Positions 6,415 to 12,918 of a stretch of 12,918 nt of DNA are shown piece after piece; position 1 is the first letter of the stretch; the number at the start of each line of letters is the position of its first letter. The notes under the pieces were generated by a model. That model made no database searches, was not told the origin of the DNA, and worked only from the letters and a program-made list of their open reading frames with translations. This DNA comes from an uncultured Actinomycetes bacterium (GTDB lineage Bacteria > Actinomycetota > Actinomycetes > Nanopelagicales > Nanopelagicaceae): positions 1 to 12,918 of the forward strand of contig CAIMNT010000048.1 of NCBI GenBank assembly GCA_903842855.1. The letters run 5' to 3'. Both the position numbers and the translations under genes were made by a program.

Positions 6415-7211
6415 TCTTGGACGCCTCCTGTTGCCTGGATTGATGAGACCCAACTAGAGAATTCCGCCGGGGTTTGCACTGCACCACTGGTCTCCATATA
6501 TGCGTGATAGAGCCCGCACAGCTCCGCACACTTAACATCGAGTGGGCCAGTCGCCGTTGGATCGGCATGAGCGACAGTTGTCACGAGCCGGTTGGCGTCA
6601 ATCTTTACACCTAACTGGACTGGCCAGAATGAGTGGTTGACATCATCCGAGACCACGTTGAAAGTTACCGGTTGATTGACTGGAAGATTGAGAGTGTGAG
6701 TGTGGATGTTCTGCTGTGGATAGTAGAAAGACCAGACCCATTGTGAACCAGTGACATCGACGATCAATGACTTGGGAGCATCAGTTGCAGCTGCGATTGA
6801 CTCGGTATTCAGTGCCACCAAGCCCCAGACGATTGCAACGATACAGAAGAGGACCGAGGTAGCGGTCCAGATAATGACAACTGGGCCATTTGTACGAATC
6901 GCCACACCATCTTCTGGAGGTGTATCACCGCGATGCATATTGAGGAAGGCCTTGGTCGCAATTGAAAGCACAACACCCGCGATCGGCGCTGAAATAACAG
7001 TGAACCAGATCATGATGTCTTCGTTGGCCTGCATCTGTTTGCTCAGCACTACTGGCATCCATTTCGGATAAGCCCATAGTCCAAGCACTACGAATACTGC
7101 AGTGAAGAAGATTCCTAAGAGGAAGGTCTGACGGACATCGCTACGAGATAGGAACTTTCCTACGCGAGCGCCTGGTGTTGGAAGCATCATTTCTTGATCG
7201 TGATCAGCCAT
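6411..7211 (-). CDS. ctaC: Cytochrome c oxidase subunit II with CuA site
   Basis: The 266-residue protein brings electrons into the oxidase through a binuclear CuA centre outside the membrane. The C-terminal cupredoxin domain has H183 (VNHSFWP) and the full motif C218-x-E220-x-C222-x3-H226-x2-M229 (CAELCGLYHAYM). SQWVWSFYYP (about 156-165) matches the conserved aromatic electron-entry region. Three hydrophobic segments are predicted (about 26-48, 64-90, 107-134) where the usual subunit II has two, so there is one extra N-terminal helix. No heme-binding CxxCH is present, so it is not a caa3-type fused cytochrome. The start overlaps the cupredoxin stop by eight bases with AAAGGTGAG upstream, and its stop overlaps ctaD. 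Confidence 0.93.
   Translation of the reverse strand: MADHDQEMMLPTPGARVGKFLSRSDVRQTFLLGIFFTAVFVVLGLWAYPKWMPVVLSKQMQANEDIMIWFTVISAPIAGVVLSIATKAFLNMHRGDTPPEDGVAIRTNGPVVIIWTATSVLFCIVAIVWGLVALNTESIAAATDAPKSLIVDVTGSQWVWSFYYPQQNIHTHTLNLPVNQPVTFNVVSDDVNHSFWPVQLGVKIDANRLVTTVAHADPTATGPLDVKCAELCGLYHAYMETSGAVQTPAEFSSWVSSIQATGGVQE
6424..6429 (-). promoter_or_regulatory. Ribosome binding site fixing the ctaD start
   Basis: A full AGGAGG lies nine bases upstream of the ATG at 6414, inside the end of ctaC. It selects this start over the in-frame ATG at 6453 and shows translational coupling with the ATGA overlap. Confidence 0.8.
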
Positions 7212-7953
7212 TTACGACACTCACCTTTCCGCTCATGTAACCAAGTTGGCCCATCACAGCGCCGAAACCTTGGTAGGTGGAGTCGCCACATGGATATTCA
7301 CAGTTCCAGACATAATGTCCGGCTCCGTGAGTCAAGAAGGAGAAGACAACTTTGTGACCAACAGGAAGTTTTGTTGGATCGGCGTTGTAAGCCTTCATCT
7401 CATCATCGGTGTTGACTGGAAGAGGAACATTCACAAAGAGTGGATCTTGTGTCGATGTTGGAAGCCCGTGAAGTGTGAATGTGTGCTCCACACCATCTGG
7501 AGCGAGTGAAGTTTTGGTAACACCATCGTAAGAAACAGTTCCATCAACCGTGCCGACTACGTTGCCGAAGTAAGGAGTATTGAGCTTCTCTCCGCTATCG
7601 TAAACCGTAAGAGTCATTGTGATGTATGAATTAGCTGGAAGAACGAAATCTGTATAAGGACCATATGAAGGCCAGCTTGGATGCCCACCATCGCAGGTGG
7701 CGCAGCCGCCATGTGCCTTTGAGTTGATCGGATCAGCATAAACACCGTCGGCGATCGTGTAGTGGTCATAAGTTTTTCCGTCGGCAGCGGTAATAGTGCC
7801 TACCTTGGTTGCATATAGTTTTGGCTGTGGGTCGGCTGAAACTTTGTGAAGAGTTAAGCCAACTCCGGCGACTACGACGATTCCGAGTACGACTGCAAGC
7901 AGCGCCCCGATCGTGGTCCTCGCCTTTGAGGGTGTGGCTGTTTCCACGGACAT
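7204..7953 (-). CDS. Membrane-anchored cupredoxin-like protein, first gene of the oxidase operon
   Basis: The 249-residue protein has one N-terminal helix (about 15-35, a signal anchor) and an outside domain. HTFTLHGLP (147-155) and HGAGHYVWNCEYPCG (209-222), followed by M234 and GYM (238-240), resemble the closing region of cupredoxins. The C-x3-C-G pair is reminiscent of CuA or red-copper sites, and H209/H213 and the two Met are further possible ligands. A second cluster HGGCATCDGGH (81-91) holds a CxxC and two His. The likely role is an electron carrier to CuA, an extra copper subunit, or copper delivery; I cannot choose from sequence alone. It overlaps ctaC by eight bases. The ATG at 7953 abuts AGAAAGG, so the GTG two codons later, better spaced from that site, may be the real start. 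Confidence 0.75.
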   Translation of the reverse strand: MSVETATPSKARTTIGALLAVVLGIVVVAGVGLTLHKVSADPQPKLYATKVGTITAADGKTYDHYTIADGVYADPINSKAHGGCATCDGGHPSWPSYGPYTDFVLPANSYITMTLTVYDSGEKLNTPYFGNVVGTVDGTVSYDGVTKTSLAPDGVEHTFTLHGLPTSTQDPLFVNVPLPVNTDDEMKAYNADPTKLPVGHKVVFSFLTHGAGHYVWNCEYPCGDSTYQGFGAVMGQLGYMSGKVSVVNG

Positions 7954-7998
7954 CCTTTCTTGAAGATAAATGTGGGGTGTCTGAGTGCGAATAGGCAG

Positions 7999-8030
7999 AG
8001 AGTACGCTTAAAATGTGATTCAGGAAACAC
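7999..8030 (-). promoter_or_regulatory. Candidate oxidase operon promoter with overlapping dyad
   Basis: On the minus strand TTTCCT (8027-8022), a 17-bp spacer and TACTCT (8004-7999) could form a weak promoter giving a leader of about 38 bases. The imperfect dyad GTGATTC-AG-GAAACAC (8015-8030, six of seven paired positions) covers the -35 box and could be an operator. It resembles a CRP/FNR-type site only weakly. The 176-bp divergent region 7954-8129 shows no gene. Confidence 0.25.
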
Positions 8031-8085
8031 TTAACTGCTAATTAATTGCGAAAAGTTTTTAGTTGTTGAGGGTTAGCACTCATGG

Positions 8086-8098
8086 CGATTTTAAATCG
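8086..8098. repeat. 13-bp palindrome upstream of ctaG
   Basis: CGATTT and AAATCG are perfect inverted arms around a single T, 31 bases before the ctaG start. They could be an operator or part of an AT-rich promoter; by chance alone such short dyads are not rare. Confidence 0.3.
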
Positions 8099-8114
8099 TT
8101 CCTGAGTACCAGTT

Positions 8115-8120
8115 GAGAGG
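8115..8120 (+). promoter_or_regulatory. Ribosome binding site fixing the ctaG start
   Basis: GAGAGG lies nine bases before the ATG at 8130 but only three bases before the in-frame TTG at 8124, which favours the ATG. Confidence 0.6.
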
Positions 8121-8129
8121 TAGTTGAGT

Positions 8130-8927
8130 ATGGGGCTTAGCCCGCTGTGGGATGCCTTCTTCGCCTTGCTGCTCATTGGCACCGGCTATTGGTACCTTTC
8201 GGAGAAAGTCGCTCGACAAGGTATCTCAATTCTTAGGCAGATCTGCTTTATAACGGGACTTCTTCTAACTTTCGTTTTATTAGTAGGGCCAGTGCCGCAC
8301 TACGCGGTGCGAATCTTTTGGGTTCATATGATTCAACATATTGGGTTGATGATGTTGATCTCTCCACTTCTTGTCTTAGGAGCTCCAGTAACAGTGGCGC
8401 TTGCCTCCAAGAGCTCCAAGGTCGCGGGTTTTGTCCGCAAGGTTTGTAGGAACGGTGCGATTCGTACCCTCTTCAAACCCCAAATTGGCTTCGCCATTTT
8501 CCTCGTTGTGCTTATAGGAACTCACTTCTCCCCATTGGCGAACTTGGGTATGACTAACCCCAATGCCCACTGCTTTGAGTTAATGCTTTTTCTCTTGGGC
8601 GGCTTTATTTATTACTACCCTGTCATGGAGGGAAATCCGCACCCATTCTTCGTCCCATATTCATTACGAGTGATCTCCCTCTTTGCGATGATGTTGCCCG
8701 AAACGATGGTCGGCTTCTTTCTCTATTCTGGAAATCGAGTTCTCCACTCGCTCCCCGCCCACACCACGATGAAGATGGGACTCGCCGATCAGCACCAAGG
8801 CGGGGCGATCATGTGGGCGATGGGTATGTTGATAGATACGATCTGGATCGTGTTGGCCGCCAAGGATTGGTTTGCACACGAGCAGCAATTAGCGGAAGAA
8901 GAAGATGAGCTACAACCAGAACCCTGA
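8130..8927 (+). CDS. ctaG: Cytochrome c oxidase assembly factor CtaG (caa3 type)
   Basis: The 265-residue protein has about seven hydrophobic helices and the family motifs HMIQHIGLMMLISPLLVLGAP (66-86 in part), a conserved THFSPL loop (131-136) and DQHQGGAIMW (220-229), followed by an acidic, Gln-rich cytoplasmic tail. CtaG of this type is needed for maturation of the oxidase, probably for copper insertion; the His residues in the helices (H66, H70, H132, H147, H222) are plausible metal contacts. It is divergent from the oxidase structural operon across a shared 176-bp region, which suggests joint control. Its end overlaps the next gene by 23 bases. Confidence 0.9.
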   Translation: MGLSPLWDAFFALLLIGTGYWYLSEKVARQGISILRQICFITGLLLTFVLLVGPVPHYAVRIFWVHMIQHIGLMMLISPLLVLGAPVTVALASKSSKVAGFVRKVCRNGAIRTLFKPQIGFAIFLVVLIGTHFSPLANLGMTNPNAHCFELMLFLLGGFIYYYPVMEGNPHPFFVPYSLRVISLFAMMLPETMVGFFLYSGNRVLHSLPAHTTMKMGLADQHQGGAIMWAMGMLIDTIWIVLAAKDWFAHEQQLAEEEDELQPEP

Positions 8928-9153
8928 GCGAGGACCAGAGCCGAAACGACGTTGGGTCTTATGGGGATTACCTCTTTGCGGGCTGATGGGGGTCTTTGAG
9001 TTCAATCGGGCGCTAGGCGGAAACCACCTCAGTTGGGTTTATGTGCTGGAGTGGCCATTCTTTGGGGTCTTTATCTACTACATGTACTGGAAACTCTCGC
9101 AACCACAAGAGCCTTTCGACGATTCCAACGATCCTCCACGCGAGATTGAGTAA
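8905..9153 (+). CDS. Small two-helix membrane protein of the oxidase locus
   Basis: The 82-residue product has a charged N-terminus (about 1-16), helices at about 17-37 and 44-63, and an acidic C-terminal tail. The segment NHLSWVYVLEWPFFG is like one I associate with unnamed actinobacterial small membrane proteins; no function is established. It starts within ctaG (23-base overlap) behind a GGAAGAAG stretch, so it is probably cotranslated with ctaG. By context it may be an oxidase assembly or accessory subunit; that is inference. Confidence 0.75.
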   Translation: MSYNQNPERGPEPKRRWVLWGLPLCGLMGVFEFNRALGGNHLSWVYVLEWPFFGVFIYYMYWKLSQPQEPFDDSNDPPREIE

Positions 9154-9180
9154 GGTCGAAGTAAGTAAACTAAAACCATC

Positions 9181-10326
9181 ATGTTTCCGCTCTTATCGCT
9201 TTCAACTGAGGTCTACTTTTGGATCGCCACTGCGGCGCTTCTAATAGCGACCGTCTATTACTGGCATAAGTTCGTAATACATAATTGGAAGAACATCACG
9301 TTTCGCTTCTCACTAATTATTGCCATCCAATGCTTCGCCTTGGCGTCTATGGGTGTGACGATCAATCGATCGGGGGAGTTTTACTCTTCGTGGTCCGACC
9401 TATTTGGCGCTCAAGGCCAGTATCAAAAAATTGCCATTAGTCCCACCGCTCTTTCGCAGATTAGCGTCAAAGATCTGCTCTCTGCCACCAAAACTAAGGG
9501 CGGGAGCCTGATCTTTCGCAAGATTATTAAAGGTGCGGCTTCTGGAATTTCAAATGTGGTTTATGTTGTTGCATCACCTACCTTGGCGCGAGAGCTTGAA
9601 AGTCCATCTCACGCACTCGGAAGCAATTATCAAGTGGTTGAACTATTTCCCGGAACACCCGGAGTTCCACAGACATGGATCGGCACTCTTGATGGAATTT
9701 CCACAATGGAAGAGTTAGAAAATGCCGGCAGAATTCCTCCAACGCTAGCGGTTATCCCAGCGATCAATGTGCAACCCGGTCAAGACACCGAGTGTATGAA
9801 TTTTGTGGGTGGGGCTCACGTAGAAACGTGGATCACCAAAGATATGAAGACCTTTATGCAGACTTTTATGGGTATAGATAATCGGATGTGGTCTTCTTTT
9901 GGATACTCCACTGGAGGTTGGTGCGCCGCGGAAGTTGCTGTCCTACATCAAGATCAATATTCGTCAGGCGTTTCTCTTGCGGGATATTTCAAACCGATAC
10001 TCTCTATCGGATTATCAAAGCGTGAAAAGAATTATTTGGGCAATCATTATGACCTTGTTAACTACTTAAAACATAATCCGCGTAATACGAGAATTATGAT
10101 TATCGCTTCTCTAAAAGATCACTTTGCAAACTCAGCTGCACAACAATTCATGCAGAGTGCAAATTCACTCATCCCAATTAAGTATGTTCAAATTCCAAAA
10201 GGTGGCCACAACATTGGAGTATGGAAACCTTTTGTCGCTACTGGCTTCCTTTGGATAAGTGGAGTAACAGATGTCGCTGCTCCGGTTGCTAATCCAGCGC
10301 CTAGCGCGACCGGAATCCAGAAATAA
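9181..10326 (+). CDS. Membrane-anchored alpha/beta hydrolase (putative esterase family)
   Basis: The 381-residue protein has two N-terminal helices (about 10-28 and 40-60) and an outside alpha/beta hydrolase domain of the esterase D/antigen 85 type. The nucleophile elbow is GYSTGG (Ser243); D313 (SLKDHF) and H343 (KGGHN) complete the expected triad. DTECMNF (202-208) precedes the elbow as in related actinobacterial esterases. The substrate is unknown. Its convergent neighbour is a lipid aminoacyltransferase, so a role in lipid or envelope ester turnover is plausible. The gap to the preceding gene is 27 bases with no Shine-Dalgarno, but TAAACT at 9166-9171 could be a -10 box giving a nearly leaderless mRNA. 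Its 3' end overlaps the convergent gene by 26 bases. The Pro/Ala-rich C-terminus looks disordered. Confidence 0.83.
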   Translation: MFPLLSLSTEVYFWIATAALLIATVYYWHKFVIHNWKNITFRFSLIIAIQCFALASMGVTINRSGEFYSSWSDLFGAQGQYQKIAISPTALSQISVKDLLSATKTKGGSLIFRKIIKGAASGISNVVYVVASPTLARELESPSHALGSNYQVVELFPGTPGVPQTWIGTLDGISTMEELENAGRIPPTLAVIPAINVQPGQDTECMNFVGGAHVETWITKDMKTFMQTFMGIDNRMWSSFGYSTGGWCAAEVAVLHQDQYSSGVSLAGYFKPILSIGLSKREKNYLGNHYDLVNYLKHNPRNTRIMIIASLKDHFANSAAQQFMQSANSLIPIKYVQIPKGGHNIGVWKPFVATGFLWISGVTDVAAPVANPAPSATGIQK

Positions 10327-11968
10327 ATTTCTCAGCACGGAGTGCAGCCCATCCAACTTTCGGAAGATCTGCTGCGCGTGGATACAGAACGTAACGCGTC
10401 TCCCAACCTGGTTGAAATTTCGCATTGAAGCGATAGAGCGACTCAACCTGGAAGAAGTTGGATGAGAAACGAATCAAGTTTCGCATTCCACGAGTAATTG
10501 GACCGGCACTGATCTTGTCGGCACGTTCAAAGAGAGATCTAAATGCCGCAAAGTTGAGAGAGACATGGGCAAGATTGTTCTGCCTGGCATATTCAACTGT
10601 CTCGACGATCATGAGTTCATTGACACCAGGATCAGTTCCGCGCTCTCGCTGCATGCGATCAAGCGATAAACCATTTGTCGTCCATGGAACGTAGTAGAGC
10701 AACCCTTTGATCTCGTTGTTTAACCAGGCAATCGTGATGTAAGTATCAGGATCGAAGTCTTCACCGAAGCGATCCATCGACATAGAAAATCCACGTTCTG
10801 CAACGCCATAGCGCCAGGCATGAGCCAATGTGCGAAGTTCGTTTCGCGTTGAATCTTCAAGTTCTGACCACTTGTGAGTGGTGCAGGAGTATCCCTTGCG
10901 CTTAATTCTGTTGACCATCTGACGCACGTTGGCCATTGGTCGACCTTCGAGAGTGAAATCTTTGACATCGATTATCGCTTCATCTCCGATATCGATAGCG
11001 ATCATGCCTGCGTGTTCCACCCAAACCTCTCCGCCGCGATCACTACAACCCATAACGGCAGGAGTCCAAGCATGTTCATCTGCAATCTTTATGAATTCGG
11101 CAATTGCCTCCGGCCAGAGGCTGTACTCACCGAAGGGATCACCGCTTGCAAGCATGACGCCGCCTTGAACTCGGTAGGCGATCCCAGCTTTGCGATTTGA
11201 AGCCCACACGACGCTCTTGTCACGTCTTGTTGCAAAGTAACCGAGCGAATCTTGTTCCAAGTCGTGTCTGATTAATTTGCGAACCTGATCCATATCTTCA
11301 TCACTCATTTTTGGAATTGGTTTGACTCGTCGGAAATAGAGCCAGAGTGGGACGATGAGTGTGAAAACTCCAAAAGTTCCTAATGTAAATGCGATGAGAT
11401 CAGAGGACCTCTCCGATGTAAATTTGATGGGACCGGTTATGCCAATGAAACCTTCAACAATAAAAATGAAGATATTTTTATAAGAAGGTGAACCAATGAT
11501 CTCGTAGTTGCTACGGAATTTAAGGAGCAACAAACTGGCGAGAAAGAGCACGACCATGGCTATTCCAAATCCAATGAGTGGCTGCATCTTGGTGCTTGGG
11601 TCAGATTTGGCATAGAAAGATTTATGGAAGATTCCTAGAAGCGCAATACTTCCGAGTGATAACCCAATCTGGAGTGGATGGTGATTTGTCCTAAATAATT
11701 CTGTGCCTAGATTTACAAAGAGAATGATTAAAGCGAGTACCCAGGCGCGACGTTTGCGTCGGGATAATCCGCGAGCCAAGATCATCAAGAGCAGACCGGT
11801 GAAGATTGCAGTGGCCAACGCAGTTCCATTGAGGAATACGGGAAGAACGTGATTTAACTTGTGAACCGGCGTTCTAAATCTGCGAGAGACGTTAGCCAGG
11901 ATGTCGAAGAGTCCAACGAGAAATAAGGCTCGACCTATCCAAAGAGGGACCCAGCGCTGTGATTTCAT
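10301..11968 (-). CDS. Lysylphosphatidylglycerol synthase-like lipid aminoacyltransferase (DUF2156)
   Basis: The 555-residue protein has a membrane domain with about six or seven helices (residues 8-212) and a cytoplasmic C-terminal domain (about 220-545) of the MprF/LysX transferase type, a tandem GNAT-like fold. Diagnostic stretches include SLGYFATRRDKSVVWA, VMLASGDPFG, and LSLDRMQRERGTDPGVNELM. Such enzymes move an amino acid from aminoacyl-tRNA to a membrane lipid such as phosphatidylglycerol or diacylglycerol. Unlike mycobacterial LysX there is no fused lysyl-tRNA synthetase, so the amino acid cannot be inferred. The ATG overlaps the upstream stop (TAATG), showing translational coupling to the beta-propeller gene. 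It ends with TAG inside the convergent hydrolase. Confidence 0.87.
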   Translation of the reverse strand: MKSQRWVPLWIGRALFLVGLFDILANVSRRFRTPVHKLNHVLPVFLNGTALATAIFTGLLLMILARGLSRRKRRAWVLALIILFVNLGTELFRTNHHPLQIGLSLGSIALLGIFHKSFYAKSDPSTKMQPLIGFGIAMVVLFLASLLLLKFRSNYEIIGSPSYKNIFIFIVEGFIGITGPIKFTSERSSDLIAFTLGTFGVFTLIVPLWLYFRRVKPIPKMSDEDMDQVRKLIRHDLEQDSLGYFATRRDKSVVWASNRKAGIAYRVQGGVMLASGDPFGEYSLWPEAIAEFIKIADEHAWTPAVMGCSDRGGEVWVEHAGMIAIDIGDEAIIDVKDFTLEGRPMANVRQMVNRIKRKGYSCTTHKWSELEDSTRNELRTLAHAWRYGVAERGFSMSMDRFGEDFDPDTYITIAWLNNEIKGLLYYVPWTTNGLSLDRMQRERGTDPGVNELMIVETVEYARQNNLAHVSLNFAAFRSLFERADKISAGPITRGMRNLIRFSSNFFQVESLYRFNAKFQPGWETRYVLYPRAADLPKVGWAALRAEKFISGFRSR

Positions 11969-12918
11969 TATCTAAATACTCCCGTATGTCCGAGTGAATA
12001 GCGACCAGGTTGTGGATAAAAAGACAAGCCATGCGGTTCTTTACCAACTGCAATGCTCCGCAGATATTTTCCATGTGTAATATCAAAGACATAGACCACA
12101 TTGTTGTAGCGTCCCGAGACCCAAAATTGAGTTCCATCGGCAGAGATGCTTCCCATGTCAGGGGAGCCACCATTCGGTATCTTCCACTTTGCAACGATCT
12201 TATTATCTGAAAAGCGTAGAACTGAGACGCTTCCCTCTCCCCGATTTGAGATCAAAAGATATTTTGAATCACGTGTTACATAGAGTCCGTGGGACTCAAC
12301 CCCAGTGTGTATTAATGAGACCTTGCCAAAGTGATCGGCCGGCATAACCCAGACGCCATTTTCCATCATATCTGCGATATAAAAAGTCTTCCCATCTGGT
12401 GAAATCTTTACATCTTGCGGAGTTGGTGCGTCAGCTGCATTCATGTGTTGGTATGTTGGCAGAAACTTTCCATTTAGATATTTTGAAGGAAGCTTGAAGT
12501 AACTAACTACCTTCATCTGGGCGGTATTTACCAATATAAGGGTTCCTGAAAATTCGCAGGAGGCAACGAAGAAGTTTCCATCAGCGGTGAAATCAGCGTG
12601 GTTAAGTCCTTCGCAGGAGACATGCACAATCTTCTTTATTGCCATCGTGTGGGGATCGCGGAAGACCATCTCCTTATCGGCCTCAGCCATCACAATTGCA
12701 TATTTGCCGTTTGGTGTGAAATAAAGGTTGTACGGATCGTGGACATATATGGATTTGCCAGGCAGGCCAGTCATGGGGTCAATCGGTGTGAGGTGGTTGC
12801 CCTCATCATCGTTCACCCAAAGAGTTTTTAGATCCCAGGATGGAACTACATGTTGCGGACCCCTTGGAACGGCGAAGGTCCGAATAATTTTGAAAGTTTT
12901 AGGATCAATTTCGGTAAC
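11968..12918 (-). CDS. YVTN/YncE-type beta-propeller protein, 5' end missing
   Basis: The frame is open to the right edge, so the gene begins outside the window; 316 residues are visible. A GTG within it at 12816 is not needed as a start because coding signal continues upstream (PQHVVPSWDLKTLWVND). Repeated blades show the pattern ISPDGKTFYIAD, VTRDSKYLLISN, ISADGTQFWVSG, each followed by a strand and a V-x-V-x-D/R turn. The conserved end VGKEPHGLSFYPQPGRYSLG is a family hallmark as I recall it. Such propellers are usually secreted and bind proteins or small molecules, and some relate to cytochrome d1 or lactonase folds; no catalytic site is evident. No export signal can be checked because the N-terminus is missing. 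It is coupled to the lipid transferase gene (TAATG). Confidence 0.82.
   Translation of the reverse strand, partial: VTEIDPKTFKIIRTFAVPRGPQHVVPSWDLKTLWVNDDEGNHLTPIDPMTGLPGKSIYVHDPYNLYFTPNGKYAIVMAEADKEMVFRDPHTMAIKKIVHVSCEGLNHADFTADGNFFVASCEFSGTLILVNTAQMKVVSYFKLPSKYLNGKFLPTYQHMNAADAPTPQDVKISPDGKTFYIADMMENGVWVMPADHFGKVSLIHTGVESHGLYVTRDSKYLLISNRGEGSVSVLRFSDNKIVAKWKIPNGGSPDMGSISADGTQFWVSGRYNNVVYVFDITHGKYLRSIAVGKEPHGLSFYPQPGRYSLGHTGVFR

Noticed and set aside
6415..6453. Upstream in-frame start for subunit I adding 13 residues
   Set aside because: The added residues are Arg/Pro-rich and lie inside ctaC, whereas the ATG at 6414 has AGGAGG at ideal spacing.
8073..8081. TTAGCACTC, identical to the left half of the CIRCE (HrcA) operator
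   Set aside because: The right half GAGTGCTAA is absent at the required nine-base spacing, and the neighbouring gene is not a chaperone gene.
8124..8129. TTG start for ctaG two codons upstream
   Set aside because: Its spacing to GAGAGG is only three bases; the ATG at 8130 has nine.
1..12918. Mobile elements, CRISPR arrays, tRNA or rRNA genes
   Set aside because: No transposase or integrase frame, no regularly spaced repeats and no cloverleaf-like or rRNA-like stretch was seen.

Overview
The window looks like a piece of an actinobacterial chromosome of moderate GC. The evidence is a CBS-domain GuaB1 closest in pattern to mycobacterial GuaB1, a TatB with the actinobacterial LGPEY...DLNPKTFI block, a stand-alone LysX/MprF-type lipid aminoacyltransferase, and apparently leaderless starts. 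Modest GC, tight packing and overlapping stop/start codons would suit a streamlined aquatic lineage such as the freshwater acI/Nanopelagicales group. That placement is inference.

Layout: (1) 1-1253 (+) is the 3' part of an NCS1 nucleobase permease, convergent with guaB1 (1265-2707, -), a GMP reductase-type enzyme, so this is a purine salvage corner. (2) A 36-bp divergent promoter region separates guaB1 from tatB (2744-3070, +). (3) On the minus strand, 3067-3838 holds a frameshifted Pr6Pr-like membrane protein and an unlisted 35-residue lysine-rich protein. A terminator-like hairpin lies inside the first codons of the Pr6Pr gene and a perfect 22-bp palindrome lies near its end. (4) 3943-7953 (-) is a tightly overlapped operon: cupredoxin, cytochrome oxidase subunit II, subunit I, subunit III, closed by a hairpin terminator. 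(5) Divergent from it, 8130-9153 (+) encodes the oxidase assembly factor CtaG and a small two-helix membrane protein, followed by a membrane-anchored alpha/beta hydrolase (9181-10326, +). (6) From the right edge, a YVTN-type beta-propeller protein (cut by the window end) is translationally coupled to the lipid aminoacyltransferase (10301-11968, -), which converges on and overlaps the hydrolase.

The most notable system is the oxidase locus. Subunit I keeps the heme and CuB ligands, the HPEVY motif and the D-channel Asp/Asn residues. It has Leu where the K-channel Lys normally sits, Met at the usual K-channel Ser and Gly at a usual Mg-ligand Asp, and carries about 110 extra N-terminal residues with two probable helices. 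Subunit II has three rather than two predicted helices with an intact CuA site. Subunit III is short and divergent. The operon opens with a membrane-anchored cupredoxin-like protein with a C-x3-C-G...M...M copper-type motif. Together these suggest a divergent A-family heme-copper oxidase with its own copper electron carrier or extra copper subunit, made with CtaG. No bc1/bcc genes are in the window. A second theme is lipid modification: a lipid aminoacyltransferase next to a convergent hydrolase that could plausibly act on a related lipid.
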